A stretch of 64,000 nucleotides of DNA from JBBROS01 sp963792675 (GCA_963792675.1 CAWBWT010000002.1:496001-560000); one strand, 5' to 3'. Shown: positions 17,496-25,393, numbered from the stretch's first letter. Notes: a model not told the origin generated them from the sequence alone. Program-made: numbers and translations.

Positions 17496-18299
17496 ATGCA
17501 GATGGATTTCTCGGGCAAGGTGGCACTGGTCACCGGGGGCGCCAACGGCATCGGCCTGGGCGCCGGGCAAGCGTTCGCACGGCTCGGCGCCCGGGTCGTG
17601 CTGGTCGACCGCGACGCCGCTGCAGGGGAGGCAGCGGCGGCTTCGATCCGCGGCGCCGGCGCGGAGGTGCGCTTCGTCGCGGCCGACGTGTCGCGTGGGC
17701 CGGACGTCGAACGCTATGTCGCGGCGACGCTGGACGCGTTCGGCGCGATCGATTGCTTCTTCAACAATGCCGGCATCGAGGGCCGCGTGGCGCCGATCGC
17801 CGAGGCCGACGAGGCGGTGTTCGACGCGGTGATCGGCGTGAACTTGAAAGGCGTGTTCCTCGGCCTCCGCCACGTGCTGCCGGTGATGCTGCGGCAGGGG
17901 CGGGGCGCCGTGGTGAACACGGCCTCGACGGCGGCCTTGATGGGCTCGCCGGGCCTCGGCCCCTATGTGGCGTCGAAGCATGGGGTGTTGGGATTGACGC
18001 GGACGGCGGCCGGGGAGGTGGCGGCGGCCGGGGTTCGGGTGAACGCCGTCTGCCCCGGGCCGACCGACACGCGAATGATCCATTCGCTGGTGGAGCAGAA
18101 CAGCGGCGGCGACGTTGCGGCGTCGGCGGCGCGCTACCAGAACAGCATTCCGCTGAGCCGCTTCGCCACGGTGGACGAGGTGGTGGCGGTGGTGCTGTTC
18201 CTGTGTTCGGACTTGGCCGGCAGCGTCACCGCGGCGCATTTCGTGGTGGACGGCGGGAGGACCGGGACGACGCCGGCCCTGCGGCGGGGCGCGCGATAG
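17496..18299 (+). CDS. SDR family NAD(P)-dependent oxidoreductase
   Basis: Classical short-chain dehydrogenase, 267 residues. The cofactor motif TGGANGIGLG is at residues 14-23 and NNAG at about 90-93. The catalytic Ser lies in NTASTAALMG, and Tyr and Lys in YVASKHG. PGPTDTRM is the usual post-catalytic segment and VVDGGRT the C-terminal one. Asp at the end of beta-2 (VLVDRD) suggests NAD preference. GGAAGGAGGAAACGG-like purines precede the ATG. The substrate is unknown. Confidence 0.9.
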   Translation: MQMDFSGKVALVTGGANGIGLGAGQAFARLGARVVLVDRDAAAGEAAAASIRGAGAEVRFVAADVSRGPDVERYVAATLDAFGAIDCFFNNAGIEGRVAPIAEADEAVFDAVIGVNLKGVFLGLRHVLPVMLRQGRGAVVNTASTAALMGSPGLGPYVASKHGVLGLTRTAAGEVAAAGVRVNAVCPGPTDTRMIHSLVEQNSGGDVAASAARYQNSIPLSRFATVDEVVAVVLFLCSDLAGSVTAAHFVVDGGRTGTTPALRRGAR

Positions 18300-18425
18300 C
18301 CATTTCCCAGAAGCCGGCCCGGCCCGGTGATCAGGGACCGGTAGCTTGTGTCAGCAATGTTCACATCCACTTGCCCTGCGCCGCGTGAAATGTTGTGTTC
18401 ACAACATCGCGAGCAGGGGTTCCAC

Positions 18426-18698
18426 ATGCAGTCCGCCTTCGACAGCGTCGTGTTCCAGAAGGTTTCGCAGGCCGTGGGCCAAGTCGTCCGTGGCACCCGC
18501 GACGTGTCGCCGGCCACACGCCTGACCGACGACTTGGCGCTCAGCCGGTTCGGGCGTCTCAAGCTCGCGATCTGCCTCGAGGAGGCGTTCGACGTCGAAC
18601 TCGAGGACGAGGAGGTCGAGCAGTTCACCGTTATCGGTGACATCGTCAGCTATCTCAGCAGCCGATACTTCCGCGACGCCGACCACGCCGCATTCTGA
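18426..18698 (+). CDS. Acyl-carrier-protein-like small protein lacking the phosphopantetheine serine
   Basis: A 90-residue acidic protein aligning by eye with acyl carrier proteins: LTDDLALSRFGRLKLAICLE against the ACP pattern xxDLGADSLDxVELxxxLE, then EAFDVELEDEEVEQFTVIGD as in helix 3. At the place of the conserved Asp-Ser-Leu the sequence has Ser-Arg-Phe, so the attachment Ser is replaced by Arg (a Ser sits one position earlier). It probably cannot be 4'-phosphopantetheinylated in the usual way. The ATG 18426 is preceded by GCAGGGG. It stands alone, with no ketosynthase or ligase nearby. The function is unknown. Confidence 0.6.
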   Translation: MQSAFDSVVFQKVSQAVGQVVRGTRDVSPATRLTDDLALSRFGRLKLAICLEEAFDVELEDEEVEQFTVIGDIVSYLSSRYFRDADHAAF

Positions 18699-18970
18699 AC
18701 CGCGCCACCAGAACGGACCGAGGAACTCGGCCCCTGGTCTCAGCGGGGCATCCTAAGGACCCGTTAACCCGAGCGCGGCTATATGGGCCCGCACGCGATG
18801 GCGCGGCACGGCAATGCCAGGACGGCTCTCGATCGGTAGGCCACAATGTCACATGGATTCCCTTTCCGCGCCGCGTTGTCGGCGTTTCTCGCCGCGCATG
18901 TTCACGGCGCGGCTGCAGCAACGGTCGTCAGCGCCGGGCGCGGGCCTGCGACGAGCGGGTGGAGAACCAT

Positions 18971-19327
18971 ATGGCGCTCGTAATCCCGTTCCCAGCGGCC
19001 GATCCCGGCGCCACGCGCCGGCGTGGCAACCGGTTCGGGACCGAGGCGAGGTCCGCACTCGCGGCGCTCGGCTATGCATTGCCCGGCGTTGCGGTGCAGT
19101 TCTGTGCCGATGGGACCGGTGACGAGTGGGCCGTCGTCGGCCCGGCTGCGCATGCCGCAATCTGGTTCTCGGTCTATCCCGGGGCGGCCGGCGACCTCGT
19201 CCTGCGGGATGCCCGTATGCGCTTTGTCGGCCGTTACCGGACGGGCAGCCGGCTGCGGGCGGCGCTGCAGCCGCTGGCACGGAACCTTGCCCTGCTCTAC
19301 GAACTACCGGAGAGTTCGGCGCGCTAA
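18971..19327 (+). CDS. Hypothetical protein, 118 residues
   Basis: Not recognised. The start ATG 18971 has GGAG six bases upstream; a GTG at 18959 is in frame but lacks a site. The protein opens MALVIPFPAADPG, contains RRRGNRFGTEARSALAALGY, and ends with a helical stretch rich in Leu, Ala and Arg (RLRAALQPLARNLALLYELP). No signal peptide, membrane segment or metal-binding cluster is visible. It is flanked by 272 bases of non-coding sequence upstream and 390 bases downstream. Confidence 0.5.
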   Translation: MALVIPFPAADPGATRRRGNRFGTEARSALAALGYALPGVAVQFCADGTGDEWAVVGPAAHAAIWFSVYPGAAGDLVLRDARMRFVGRYRTGSRLRAALQPLARNLALLYELPESSAR

Positions 19328-19717
19328 GCGTGCCCAGATGGTGCGCCTTTGCCGCGTTCGGAATGCGGGACGGGGTTGTGGATAAAGCTGTGGACTGATG
19401 TCTTGGAACAGGTGGATGGCTGGAGTTCGGATCGAGTTCGCGTCAGCCGGGCCGTTTCGGTTAAGCTCTTGTCCTCGTTACTGAAAATGGCTGTCAGGCA
19501 AATCTAAGTTCCGATGGTGTCAGCCATAAGAAGCAACGCTTCGAACAGTGGACCAAACATGCGGCAGCAGCGGTGGCGGTGACTGTCAGGCCGGAAACAC
19601 AAATACGTATCGAGTTAAAAACCAAGCGCTCCATTCGACGCTCATTGCCTTTCTTGACCTGATTGGGCCGGACGCCTCGCGGTTCGGCGATGGTCCCCCG
19701 GCCTCTATGCTGTCGAG
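19328..19717. other. Non-coding gap with a DnaA-box match and an inverted repeat
   Basis: No convincing gene. The sequence is less GC-rich than the surroundings. It contains a perfect DnaA box on the minus strand (TGTGGATAA, 19377-19385) with a second TGTGGA five bases on, and a 7-bp inverted repeat ATGGCTG (19487-19493) / CAGCCAT (19521-19527). A 70-codon frame at 19548-19760 has atypical composition and no start signal and is discounted. Confidence 0.4.
19377..19385 (-). promoter_or_regulatory. Perfect single DnaA-box match
   Basis: The plus strand reads TGTGGATAA, the exact complement of TTATCCACA. A partial copy TGTGGA follows at 19390-19395. One perfect box in an intergenic AT-richer region could bind DnaA as a titration or regulatory site. 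It is too isolated to call an origin. Confidence 0.3.
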
Positions 19718-20089
19718 CTACGCCTGGCCGAGCGTCTCCTCGATGCGCTCGAGCAAGTAGCCGATTGTGAATGGCTTCTTAAGAACGGTCGTGATCCCGG
19801 CCTGGGCGGCCCGATGCAGATCGGCGCTGTTCCCGCTCACGACGATGATCGGGGCGGTGAAACCAGCGGCCCGCAACTCGATGCACCATGCCAGGCCGTC
19901 ACCGTCCGATAGCCGAATCGCGAGCAGGATGAGGTCGAACTGATCCCGTCCGGCGACCACCAGGGCGCGCGCGGCGGCAAGCGTCGAGGTCGATGAAACC
20001 TTGAACCCGGCGTCGGACAGGATGTCCGCCACAAGCTCACGAATAGGACGATCGTCCTCGACGATCAGGATCGATGCGGACACGGGCAA
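19718..20089 (-). CDS. Stand-alone response-regulator receiver domain lacking the phospho-acceptor Asp
   Basis: Single CheY-like domain, 123 residues. The N-terminal acidic pair is present (ILIVEDDRPIRELV), as are the Ser/Thr position in IIVVSGNS and the Lys in VLKKPF. At the phosphorylation site the usual LLD is LLA: FDLILLAIRLSDGDGL, codon GCG in place of GAC/GAT. It is therefore a pseudo-receiver that probably cannot be phosphorylated in the normal way. There is no output domain and no adjacent histidine kinase. A nested palindrome lies just upstream (20106-20139) and may be its operator. Confidence 0.8.
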   Translation of the reverse strand: MPVSASILIVEDDRPIRELVADILSDAGFKVSSTSTLAAARALVVAGRDQFDLILLAIRLSDGDGLAWCIELRAAGFTAPIIVVSGNSADLHRAAQAGITTVLKKPFTIGYLLERIEETLGQA

Positions 20090-20105
20090 CTCATCGGTTT
20101 CATAT

Positions 20106-20139
20106 CGTTACAATAACATGTTATAACGCAAATGTAACG
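20106..20139. promoter_or_regulatory. Nested palindrome upstream of the receiver gene
   Basis: A perfect 12-bp palindrome ATAACATGTTAT (20113-20124) sits inside a wider inverted repeat CGTTAC (20106-20111) / GTAACG (20134-20139). It is 17 bases upstream of the receiver start codon in an AT-rich patch, a position suited to an operator overlapping the promoter. The binding protein is unknown. Confidence 0.4.
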
Positions 20140-20316
20140 AACAAGCTGTCATGAAATGTCAAGGGCGAGCATGCCGGAGCGTGAGACGCGCATGCAAGCG
20201 GGCCGACCTGTCGCCAAGCGCCAGGGTTCGTGAGAAATGGTCGGCACACCCTCTACGGCGTTGACCCCACGCAATCGTTACGTCAATGTTCTGAACATCA
20301 TGGAGGGATGCAGCCG

Positions 20317-20550
20317 ATGTCCGAGCAGGTTTCCACACGGTCCAGCGGCCAGTCGGGATCCCGTCGCGGGATCGCCTACGAGGTCCGGACCGTGTGGCTG
20401 CGGCCGGACTTCAAGCCGTACGGTTGGGAGATCGTCAACGAGATCACCGGCGAAGCGATCAAGCAGTCCACCGCGCGGTTCCGTAAGCCTGCCGAAGCGT
20501 GGGCGGCTGGTGTGGCGGAACGGGCCAAGATGGAGCTCAACCCCGCTTAA
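20317..20550 (+). CDS. Hypothetical small protein, 77 residues
   Basis: Not recognised. ATG 20317 has GGAGGG nine bases upstream; the ATG at 20308 sits directly on that site and is less likely. After a Ser/Gln/Arg-rich N-terminus the core reads IAYEVRTVWLRPDFKPYGWE then IVNEITGEAIKQSTARFRKP, and ends in a helix with AWAAGVAERAKMELNPA. The core looks like a compact beta-beta-alpha unit. It converges on the GH3 gene. Composition resembles the surrounding genes, so it is likely real. Confidence 0.5.
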   Translation: MSEQVSTRSSGQSGSRRGIAYEVRTVWLRPDFKPYGWEIVNEITGEAIKQSTARFRKPAEAWAAGVAERAKMELNPA

Positions 20551-20605
20551 CGGTCCGACCCTGACAGAAGCGGTTCACCGGCAACGGGCGGTGTGAAACG
20601 AGCGA

Positions 20606-20634
20606 GGGCGGCCCCACCCTAGGCAAGACCGCCC
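20606..20634. terminator. Possible hairpin terminator between convergent genes
   Basis: GGGCGG (20606-20611) pairs with CCGCCC (20629-20634), loop 17 bases, in the 112-base gap between the convergent 77-residue gene and the GH3 gene. There is no T run, so intrinsic termination is uncertain. Confidence 0.25.
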
Positions 20635-20662
20635 CCGCAACCACCCGCAGAGCGGCGGCTCG

Positions 20663-22945
20663 TTACACGAGGGCGGTCCGGAGTTGGCGGTGCGTGACGA
20701 TCCGAGCCGGGTCACCGGCATGGCGGCCGACACTGATCTCGTAATCCCCGCCATGGATGCGGAAGCGACCGAACTCCGGGTCGAAGCTCGCGAGCAGCCG
20801 GGGATCGGCCGGGATCGTCACCCGGCGTTCCTCGCCCGGCTGCAGCATGACGCGAGTGAAGCCGGCCAGGCGGGCAGCGAAGCCGTCCGGCCCGGCTTTC
20901 GCGACATAAAGCTGCGGCACCTCGGCACCCGCCCGGTCGCCGACGTTGGCGACCGTAACCGACAACGTGACCGCGTCGCCGACGACTGCCACCTGCACGT
21001 CCGACAGTTCGAACCGGGTGTAGGACAGCCCGTGGCCGAACGGGAACAACGGCGTCAACGCTTGCCGCTCGAACCAGCGGTAGCCGACGTCGGCGCCCTC
21101 GATATTGTAGTCGATATGGAAGACGGCGTTGTTGCGCGCTTCCTCCGGCACGGAGGTGGTGGTCGCCGGATCCTTCTGGGCAACGTGCGGCAGATGCCGC
21201 TCATCGGCGGGGATGGTGATCGGCAGGCGGCCCGACGGGTTCACGCGGCCGGACAGCACGCCGGCAATGGCCGGGCCACCCGCGGTGCCGAGGTAGAAGG
21301 CCTGCAGCACGGCCGGCACCTTGCCGAGCCACGGCATCGTCACCGGCCCGCCGGTTTCGAGCACGACCACCGTCCGCGGGTTGGCCGATACGACCGCGTC
21401 GATCAGCGCGTCCTGGTTATGCGGCAGCGACAAGCCATGAGCATCGACGCCTTCCGACCGCCATTCGGTCGCGAACAGCACGACGAGGTCCGCACCCCGG
21501 GCGGCTTCGGCCGCGGCCGCGGCGTCGTTGCCGTCGAGGTAATCGATCTGCGCGGCGGCGAGCTCGGTGCGGATCGCCTCCAGCGGCGACGAAGGATGGT
21601 AGGTGCGCGGCATGTTCTGGCCGGTGATGGTGACGCCGGGCTCCTGAAAGCTGCCGAGCGGCGTGACCTGCGACGATCCGCCACCGGCGAGCACGCCGCG
21701 ATGCGCATGGCCACCTACGACCAGGATCCGGCCTGCGCCGGGGGCCACCGGCAGCACGCCCTGCTCGTTCTTGAGCAGCACGATGCCGCGCTCGGCCGCG
21801 CGCTGCGCGATTGCCCGATGGGCGGCAAGATCGATCGAGCCGCCCGGCTGCGGCGGATCGTCGATCACGCCGATGGCGAACAGGCTGCGCAGGATACGGC
21901 GCACCATGTCGTCGATCCGGGCTTGCGGGACCCGCCCGGCGGCGACGGCCGCGCGCAGCGGGCCATCGAAGAACGGCTCGCGATCCAGGTTGGACGCGGA
22001 TTGGGTGTCGAGCCCGGCCAGCGCCGCTTGCTCGCATGAATGGGTGCCGCCCCAATCCGACATCACCCAGCCCGGATAGTGCCACTCACCCTTCAGCACG
22101 GTGTCGATCAGGAAGGCGCTCTCGGAGGCGTAGGTGCCGTTGACCAGGTTGTAGCCCGACATCACCGAACCCGGCTGTCCGACTTCGATGCCGATCTGGA
22201 ACGCGAGCAGGTCGGATTCGCGCATCGCCGCCTCGTCGAGGTCGGAGCTGACCACCACGCGCCCGGTCTCCTGGGCGTTGAGCAGGAAGTGCTTGATCGT
22301 GGACACCACGCCCTCGGACTGGATGCCGGCGATCGAGTGGCCGGCGATGACGCCGGTCAGCAGCGGATCCTCCGACACGTATTCGAAGTTGCGGCCGCCG
22401 CGTGGCTCACGCACCAGGTTGGCGCCGCCGCCGAGCACGACGTTGAAGCCCTTGGCGCGCGCTTCCCGCCCGACCAGCGCGCCGGTGGCGCGGGCGGTCT
22501 CGGGGTCGAAGGTGGCGCCGAGCAGCAGTGACGACGGAAGCGCCGTTGCCTGGTCGCCGGGCCGGACGTTGCCGGGGTTGGTGATGCCGAGGCTGGCGTC
22601 GGTCTGCTGCATGGCCGGGATGCCGAGCCGCGGGATGGCCGGGTAGTACGCGGCCGAGCCGAGCGCACCCTCGGGCTTCGGGCCGCCGTCCACCGGAAGC
22701 GCGATCGGCCCCGAGATCCAGGCGTACTTCTCGTCCTCCGTCATTGCCGCGACCACCATGGCGGCGCGCGTGTCGGGCGACAGGCTGCAATCGATCCATG
22801 GATGGTGCTGGGGATGGTGCTTGGGATGGTGCTTGGCGGAATTCGTCATCGGCTCACAGGTGGACGCGCTCGCGCAGGGCGTAAACACATCGGACGAGGT
22901 TGCAAAGGAATCCATGCGCATCCTGATACAATGAAGCGCCGACAT
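20663..22945 (-). CDS. Glycoside hydrolase family 3 beta-glucosidase
   Basis: Retaining beta-glycosidase, 760 residues from ATG 22945; inner ATGs at 22915 and 22849 are alternatives. Domain order is a short unique N-terminus, the GH3 N-terminal barrel (about 60-370), the GH3 C-terminal alpha/beta sandwich (about 395-600) and a C-terminal fibronectin-III-like domain. The nucleophile Asp is in VMSDWGGTHS and KHFLLNAQE is the barrel signature. The C-terminal sandwich has VLLKNEQGVLP and VVLETGGPVTMPW. Three HHP units (KHHPKHHPQHHP) precede the catalytic part. No clear signal peptide is seen. The sugar specificity is unknown. Confidence 0.88.
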   Translation of the reverse strand: MSALHCIRMRMDSFATSSDVFTPCASASTCEPMTNSAKHHPKHHPQHHPWIDCSLSPDTRAAMVVAAMTEDEKYAWISGPIALPVDGGPKPEGALGSAAYYPAIPRLGIPAMQQTDASLGITNPGNVRPGDQATALPSSLLLGATFDPETARATGALVGREARAKGFNVVLGGGANLVREPRGGRNFEYVSEDPLLTGVIAGHSIAGIQSEGVVSTIKHFLLNAQETGRVVVSSDLDEAAMRESDLLAFQIGIEVGQPGSVMSGYNLVNGTYASESAFLIDTVLKGEWHYPGWVMSDWGGTHSCEQAALAGLDTQSASNLDREPFFDGPLRAAVAAGRVPQARIDDMVRRILRSLFAIGVIDDPPQPGGSIDLAAHRAIAQRAAERGIVLLKNEQGVLPVAPGAGRILVVGGHAHRGVLAGGGSSQVTPLGSFQEPGVTITGQNMPRTYHPSSPLEAIRTELAAAQIDYLDGNDAAAAAEAARGADLVVLFATEWRSEGVDAHGLSLPHNQDALIDAVVSANPRTVVVLETGGPVTMPWLGKVPAVLQAFYLGTAGGPAIAGVLSGRVNPSGRLPITIPADERHLPHVAQKDPATTTSVPEEARNNAVFHIDYNIEGADVGYRWFERQALTPLFPFGHGLSYTRFELSDVQVAVVGDAVTLSVTVANVGDRAGAEVPQLYVAKAGPDGFAARLAGFTRVMLQPGEERRVTIPADPRLLASFDPEFGRFRIHGGDYEISVGRHAGDPARIVTHRQLRTALV
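22802..22837 (-). repeat. Three tandem 12-bp units encoding a His-rich segment
   Basis: ATGGTGCTGGGG, ATGGTGCTTGGG and ATGGTGCTTGGC follow each other on the plus strand. Read on the minus strand they encode PKHH-type units near the N-terminus of the GH3 protein. The array may vary in copy number through slippage. Confidence 0.6.
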
Positions 22946-23251
22946 TAGGCGCGAACAGCGCTCAAATACTCTGAATAGGCTAGCGAGGACGACCGCAACT
23001 TTGGTCGGCTTTTGTTAAATAAAGTTTCAACAGACTTTACTGCTTCGTAAGGCTAAGTCTAAAGGTTACCATTCGACGCGCCGGTTTCAATGAGGCTGCC
23101 GGCACGGAGTCGCTCGGACGGGACCCGATGGCAGAGCCGCCGTGTGATGGTGGTCACTGCCCGGCATCGGCGTGTGAGCGACAGCAACCGGCCGACCGGT
23201 CCCGTTCCAGGGCGACCGATCGCCGGCTGGAGAAAGGAGCGACGCGGCCCC
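22946..23251. other. Divergent intergenic region with inverted repeats
   Basis: No gene supported. This 306-base region separates the GH3 gene (minus) from the PRC-barrel gene (plus) and should hold both promoters. It includes an AT-rich patch with CGACC/GGTCG (22989-23007) and a perfect inverted repeat TAAAGT (23020-23025) / ACTTTA (23034-23039) with an 8-base spacer, a size and spacing suited to a dimeric repressor. AGAAAGGAGC at 23231-23240 is the ribosome binding site of the PRC-barrel gene. Confidence 0.35.
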
Positions 23252-23683
23252 ATGCTGTACCGGATCGCGACGATGGCCGGCATCGTCCTTTTGGCCTCTC
23301 GGCTGGACGCCGCCGCACAACCGGCGGTGCCGCCGCAACCCGCCGTGCAGGAGACAATCTACAACGGCGAGGCGACCAGCATCCTGGGTCGCCTGGTGCT
23401 CGGGCCGGACAGCAAGACGGTGGGCCGCATCGTCGACGTGCTGGTCGATGACGGTGGTCAGCCGCGGGCGGCGGTGATCGACGTCGGCGGCTTCATGGGC
23501 ATCGGCAACCGGCGCATCGCGGTGGTCTGGCGCGCCATGCACTTCACCGCCGACCCAAACGGCCCCGGGAGTATCTCCGTCGAGATGACGGTCGACCAGA
23601 TCAAGGCCACTCCCGAATACAAGCCGGCCGGCAACCCGATGACGGTGGCGGCGCCGCCGCAGCCCGGGCAGGGGCAACCCTGA
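23252..23683 (+). CDS. PRC-barrel domain protein, exported
   Basis: A 143-residue protein with an N-terminal signal (MLYRIATMAGIVLLASRLDAAAQ), a Pro/Gln linker, and a PRC-barrel-like core: ILGRLVLGPDSKTVGRIVDV, then LVDDGGQPRAAVIDVGGFMG and IGNRRIAVVWRAM. These are the usual strands of periplasmic PRC-barrel proteins of Rhodospirillales and Rhizobiales. The C-terminus is Pro/Gln-rich. ATG 23252 follows AGAAAGGAGC. Its TGA overlaps the ATG of the MFS gene, so the two are translationally coupled. The role is unknown. Confidence 0.75.
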   Translation: MLYRIATMAGIVLLASRLDAAAQPAVPPQPAVQETIYNGEATSILGRLVLGPDSKTVGRIVDVLVDDGGQPRAAVIDVGGFMGIGNRRIAVVWRAMHFTADPNGPGSISVEMTVDQIKATPEYKPAGNPMTVAAPPQPGQGQP

Positions 23684-24990
23684 TGCCGTCGCGCAACAGC
23701 CTGCGCGGCCTCGACGGGGCAAACTTCTTCGTCGCCACCGTGCAGACCGGGTTCGGCTCGTTCATCGCCGTCTATCTGACGACGCAGGCCTGGACCCAGG
23801 TGGAGATCGGCCAGGCGCTGAGCGTCGGCACCGCCGCGGCCATGCTGAGCCAGTTGCCCGCCGGGGCGTTCGTCGACCGGCTGGCCGACAAGCGCTGGGC
23901 GGCCGCGCTGGCCGGGGTCGCGGTCGCGCTGGCGGCGGCCCTGTTCGCGCTCGCTCCGGTGAAGCCGGCCGTGCTGGTGGCGGAAGTCCTGCATAGCTGC
24001 GCCAGCTCGATGCTCGGCCCTGCCATCGCGGCCCTGACCCTGTCGCTGGTCGGCCGGTCCGGCCTCGGCGAGCGGCTCGGCCGCAACGCGCGGTTCGCCT
24101 CGCTCGGGACCGGCGTGTCGGCGGCGGTGCTCGGCGTGCTCGGCACCTACGTGTCGAGCCGCGCCGTGTTCTGGCTGAGCGCGGCGTTGATCGTGCCGGC
24201 GCTGCTGTCCTTGCGGGCGATTCGGCGCCAAGACCTGGCCGTCGTGGCTCCCGCCGCAAGCGCCGCGGCGCCGCATCGGCTGCGCCGCGACGTCACCGCC
24301 GTCCTGACCGATGGCCGGGTGCTGGCGTTCGCCGCGTGCGCGGCGCTGTTCCAGCTCTCGAGCGCGGCGCTGCTGCCGCTGGCAGCCAGCAACGTCACCC
24401 GCTCGGTCGGCAGTGTCGCCAACCTCTACATCGCCGCCTGCATCGTGCTGCCCCAAGGCCTCGTAGCGGTAGCCTCGCCGTGGGTCGGACGGGTCGCCGA
24501 CCGGCGTCACTTGCGGCTGATCCTGGTGCTCGGCTTTGCCGCCGTGCCGGTGCGCGCCGTGCTGTTCGCGATCACCGGCAGCAACCCGGTCGCGTTCGTC
24601 GCCGTGCAATCGCTCGACGGGCTGAGCGCGGCGGCGTTCGGCGTCGTGATGCCGCTGCTGGCGGCGAAGCTCATGCAAGGGACGGGGCGGTTCAACCTGT
24701 GCATCGGCGTGTTCGGGCTCGCCTCGGCTGCGGGCGCCACGTTGAGCACCTTGCTGGCGGGACACGTGGCCGACGGCGTAGGCGACGTGCCGGCGTTCTT
24801 GCTGCTGGCCGCCTGTGGCGCGCTTGCCACGGCCGGTTCGATGCTGACGCCGTTGGCAACTCCGCCCCGGCGAGGCCCCGAAGCGAACTGCCCGGTGACG
24901 GACGTGCCGGTCAAGAACGCGACCGCGCCAAGCACCCGCCCGCAGCAGTTCGGCAGACTGCTGCGGACCTCGGGATCCGCTGCGGGCTGA
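23683..24990 (+). CDS. MFS transporter
   Basis: Major facilitator with about 12 hydrophobic segments in 435 residues. The loop 2-3 motif appears as GAFVDRLADKRWAA at about residues 61-74, and the second-half counterpart as GRVADRRHLRLILVLG. The N-terminus NFFVATVQTGFGSFIAVYLT and the lack of a substrate-specific motif leave the substrate open. The C-terminal 45 residues are polar and low complexity, probably cytoplasmic. Start ATG 23683 overlaps the stop of the PRC-barrel gene. Confidence 0.83.
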   Translation: MPSRNSLRGLDGANFFVATVQTGFGSFIAVYLTTQAWTQVEIGQALSVGTAAAMLSQLPAGAFVDRLADKRWAAALAGVAVALAAALFALAPVKPAVLVAEVLHSCASSMLGPAIAALTLSLVGRSGLGERLGRNARFASLGTGVSAAVLGVLGTYVSSRAVFWLSAALIVPALLSLRAIRRQDLAVVAPAASAAAPHRLRRDVTAVLTDGRVLAFAACAALFQLSSAALLPLAASNVTRSVGSVANLYIAACIVLPQGLVAVASPWVGRVADRRHLRLILVLGFAAVPVRAVLFAITGSNPVAFVAVQSLDGLSAAAFGVVMPLLAAKLMQGTGRFNLCIGVFGLASAAGATLSTLLAGHVADGVGDVPAFLLLAACGALATAGSMLTPLATPPRRGPEANCPVTDVPVKNATAPSTRPQQFGRLLRTSGSAAG

Positions 24991-25060
24991 CCCGGACCGC
25001 CGCTTGCCAAAGCCGGCGGGCGGTGGGAGACGTCAGGCAAGGGTCAACCGGAGCTTGAGC

Positions 25061-25219
25061 GTGTCGCCTGCCACCATCGTCGCCGCCTTGCTCGCCCTGG
25101 TCACGTTGAGCGGATGCGGCGCCGACTACCACCCGGGCGTCAGCGGCGCGAAGCGGATCCTGCTGCAGAACGCCGCCTCCAACGCGGGCATCCAGCCATC
25201 CGGGAGCTTGCCGCGATGA
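25061..25219 (+). CDS. Small lipoprotein, 52 residues
   Basis: A hydrophobic signal (IVAALLALVTLSGC) ends in the lipobox LSGC, so the mature protein would be a lipid-anchored peptide beginning CGADYHPG. GTG 25061 is chosen because GGAG lies seven bases upstream; an ATG at 25004 would add a charged leader without a site. Its TGA overlaps the ATG of the next lipoprotein gene (ATGA). The function is unknown. Confidence 0.5.
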   Translation: MSPATIVAALLALVTLSGCGADYHPGVSGAKRILLQNAASNAGIQPSGSLPR

Positions 25220-25386
25220 ACCGGTGTTCCGGCTGGATGGTCGATCTGCTGGCCGTTGCCGCCCTGTGCGGCTTAGCCGGCTGCAGCGGGTTGTATTTCG
25301 GCGACAATCCCGGGCGCGACGTGCGCAAGGAAGCCGGACCGCTCACGGTGCCCCCGCCCGAGGTGCGCGCCGGCACCGCCAAGTAG
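25216..25386 (+). CDS. Small lipoprotein, 56 residues
   Basis: Signal peptide WMVDLLAVAALCGLAGC with lipobox LAGC, mature start CSGLYFGDNPGRD, then a Pro/Val tail (PLTVPPPEVRAGTAK). It is translationally coupled to the preceding small lipoprotein. Neither resembles a named family to me. It converges on the phospholipase D family gene. Confidence 0.5.
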   Translation: MNRCSGWMVDLLAVAALCGLAGCSGLYFGDNPGRDVRKEAGPLTVPPPEVRAGTAK

Positions 25387-25393
25387 CGGCGCG

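Noticed and set aside
16230..18239. A 669-codon minus-strand frame over the esterase and SDR genes
   Set aside because: It is a shadow of two well-supported plus-strand enzymes with complete catalytic motifs; only its final few residues coincide with GST sequence in another frame.
19370..19400. Possible replication origin at the perfect DnaA box
   Set aside because: Only one perfect box and one partial copy are present, with no AT-rich unwinding region and no origin-linked genes nearby.
19548..19760. A 70-codon plus-strand frame in the low-GC gap
   Set aside because: It has no ribosome binding site, atypical composition and overlap with the receiver gene.
23458..24765. A 435-codon minus-strand frame over the MFS transporter
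   Set aside because: It is a low-complexity Arg/Gln/His shadow frame; the plus-strand protein has a full set of membrane helices.
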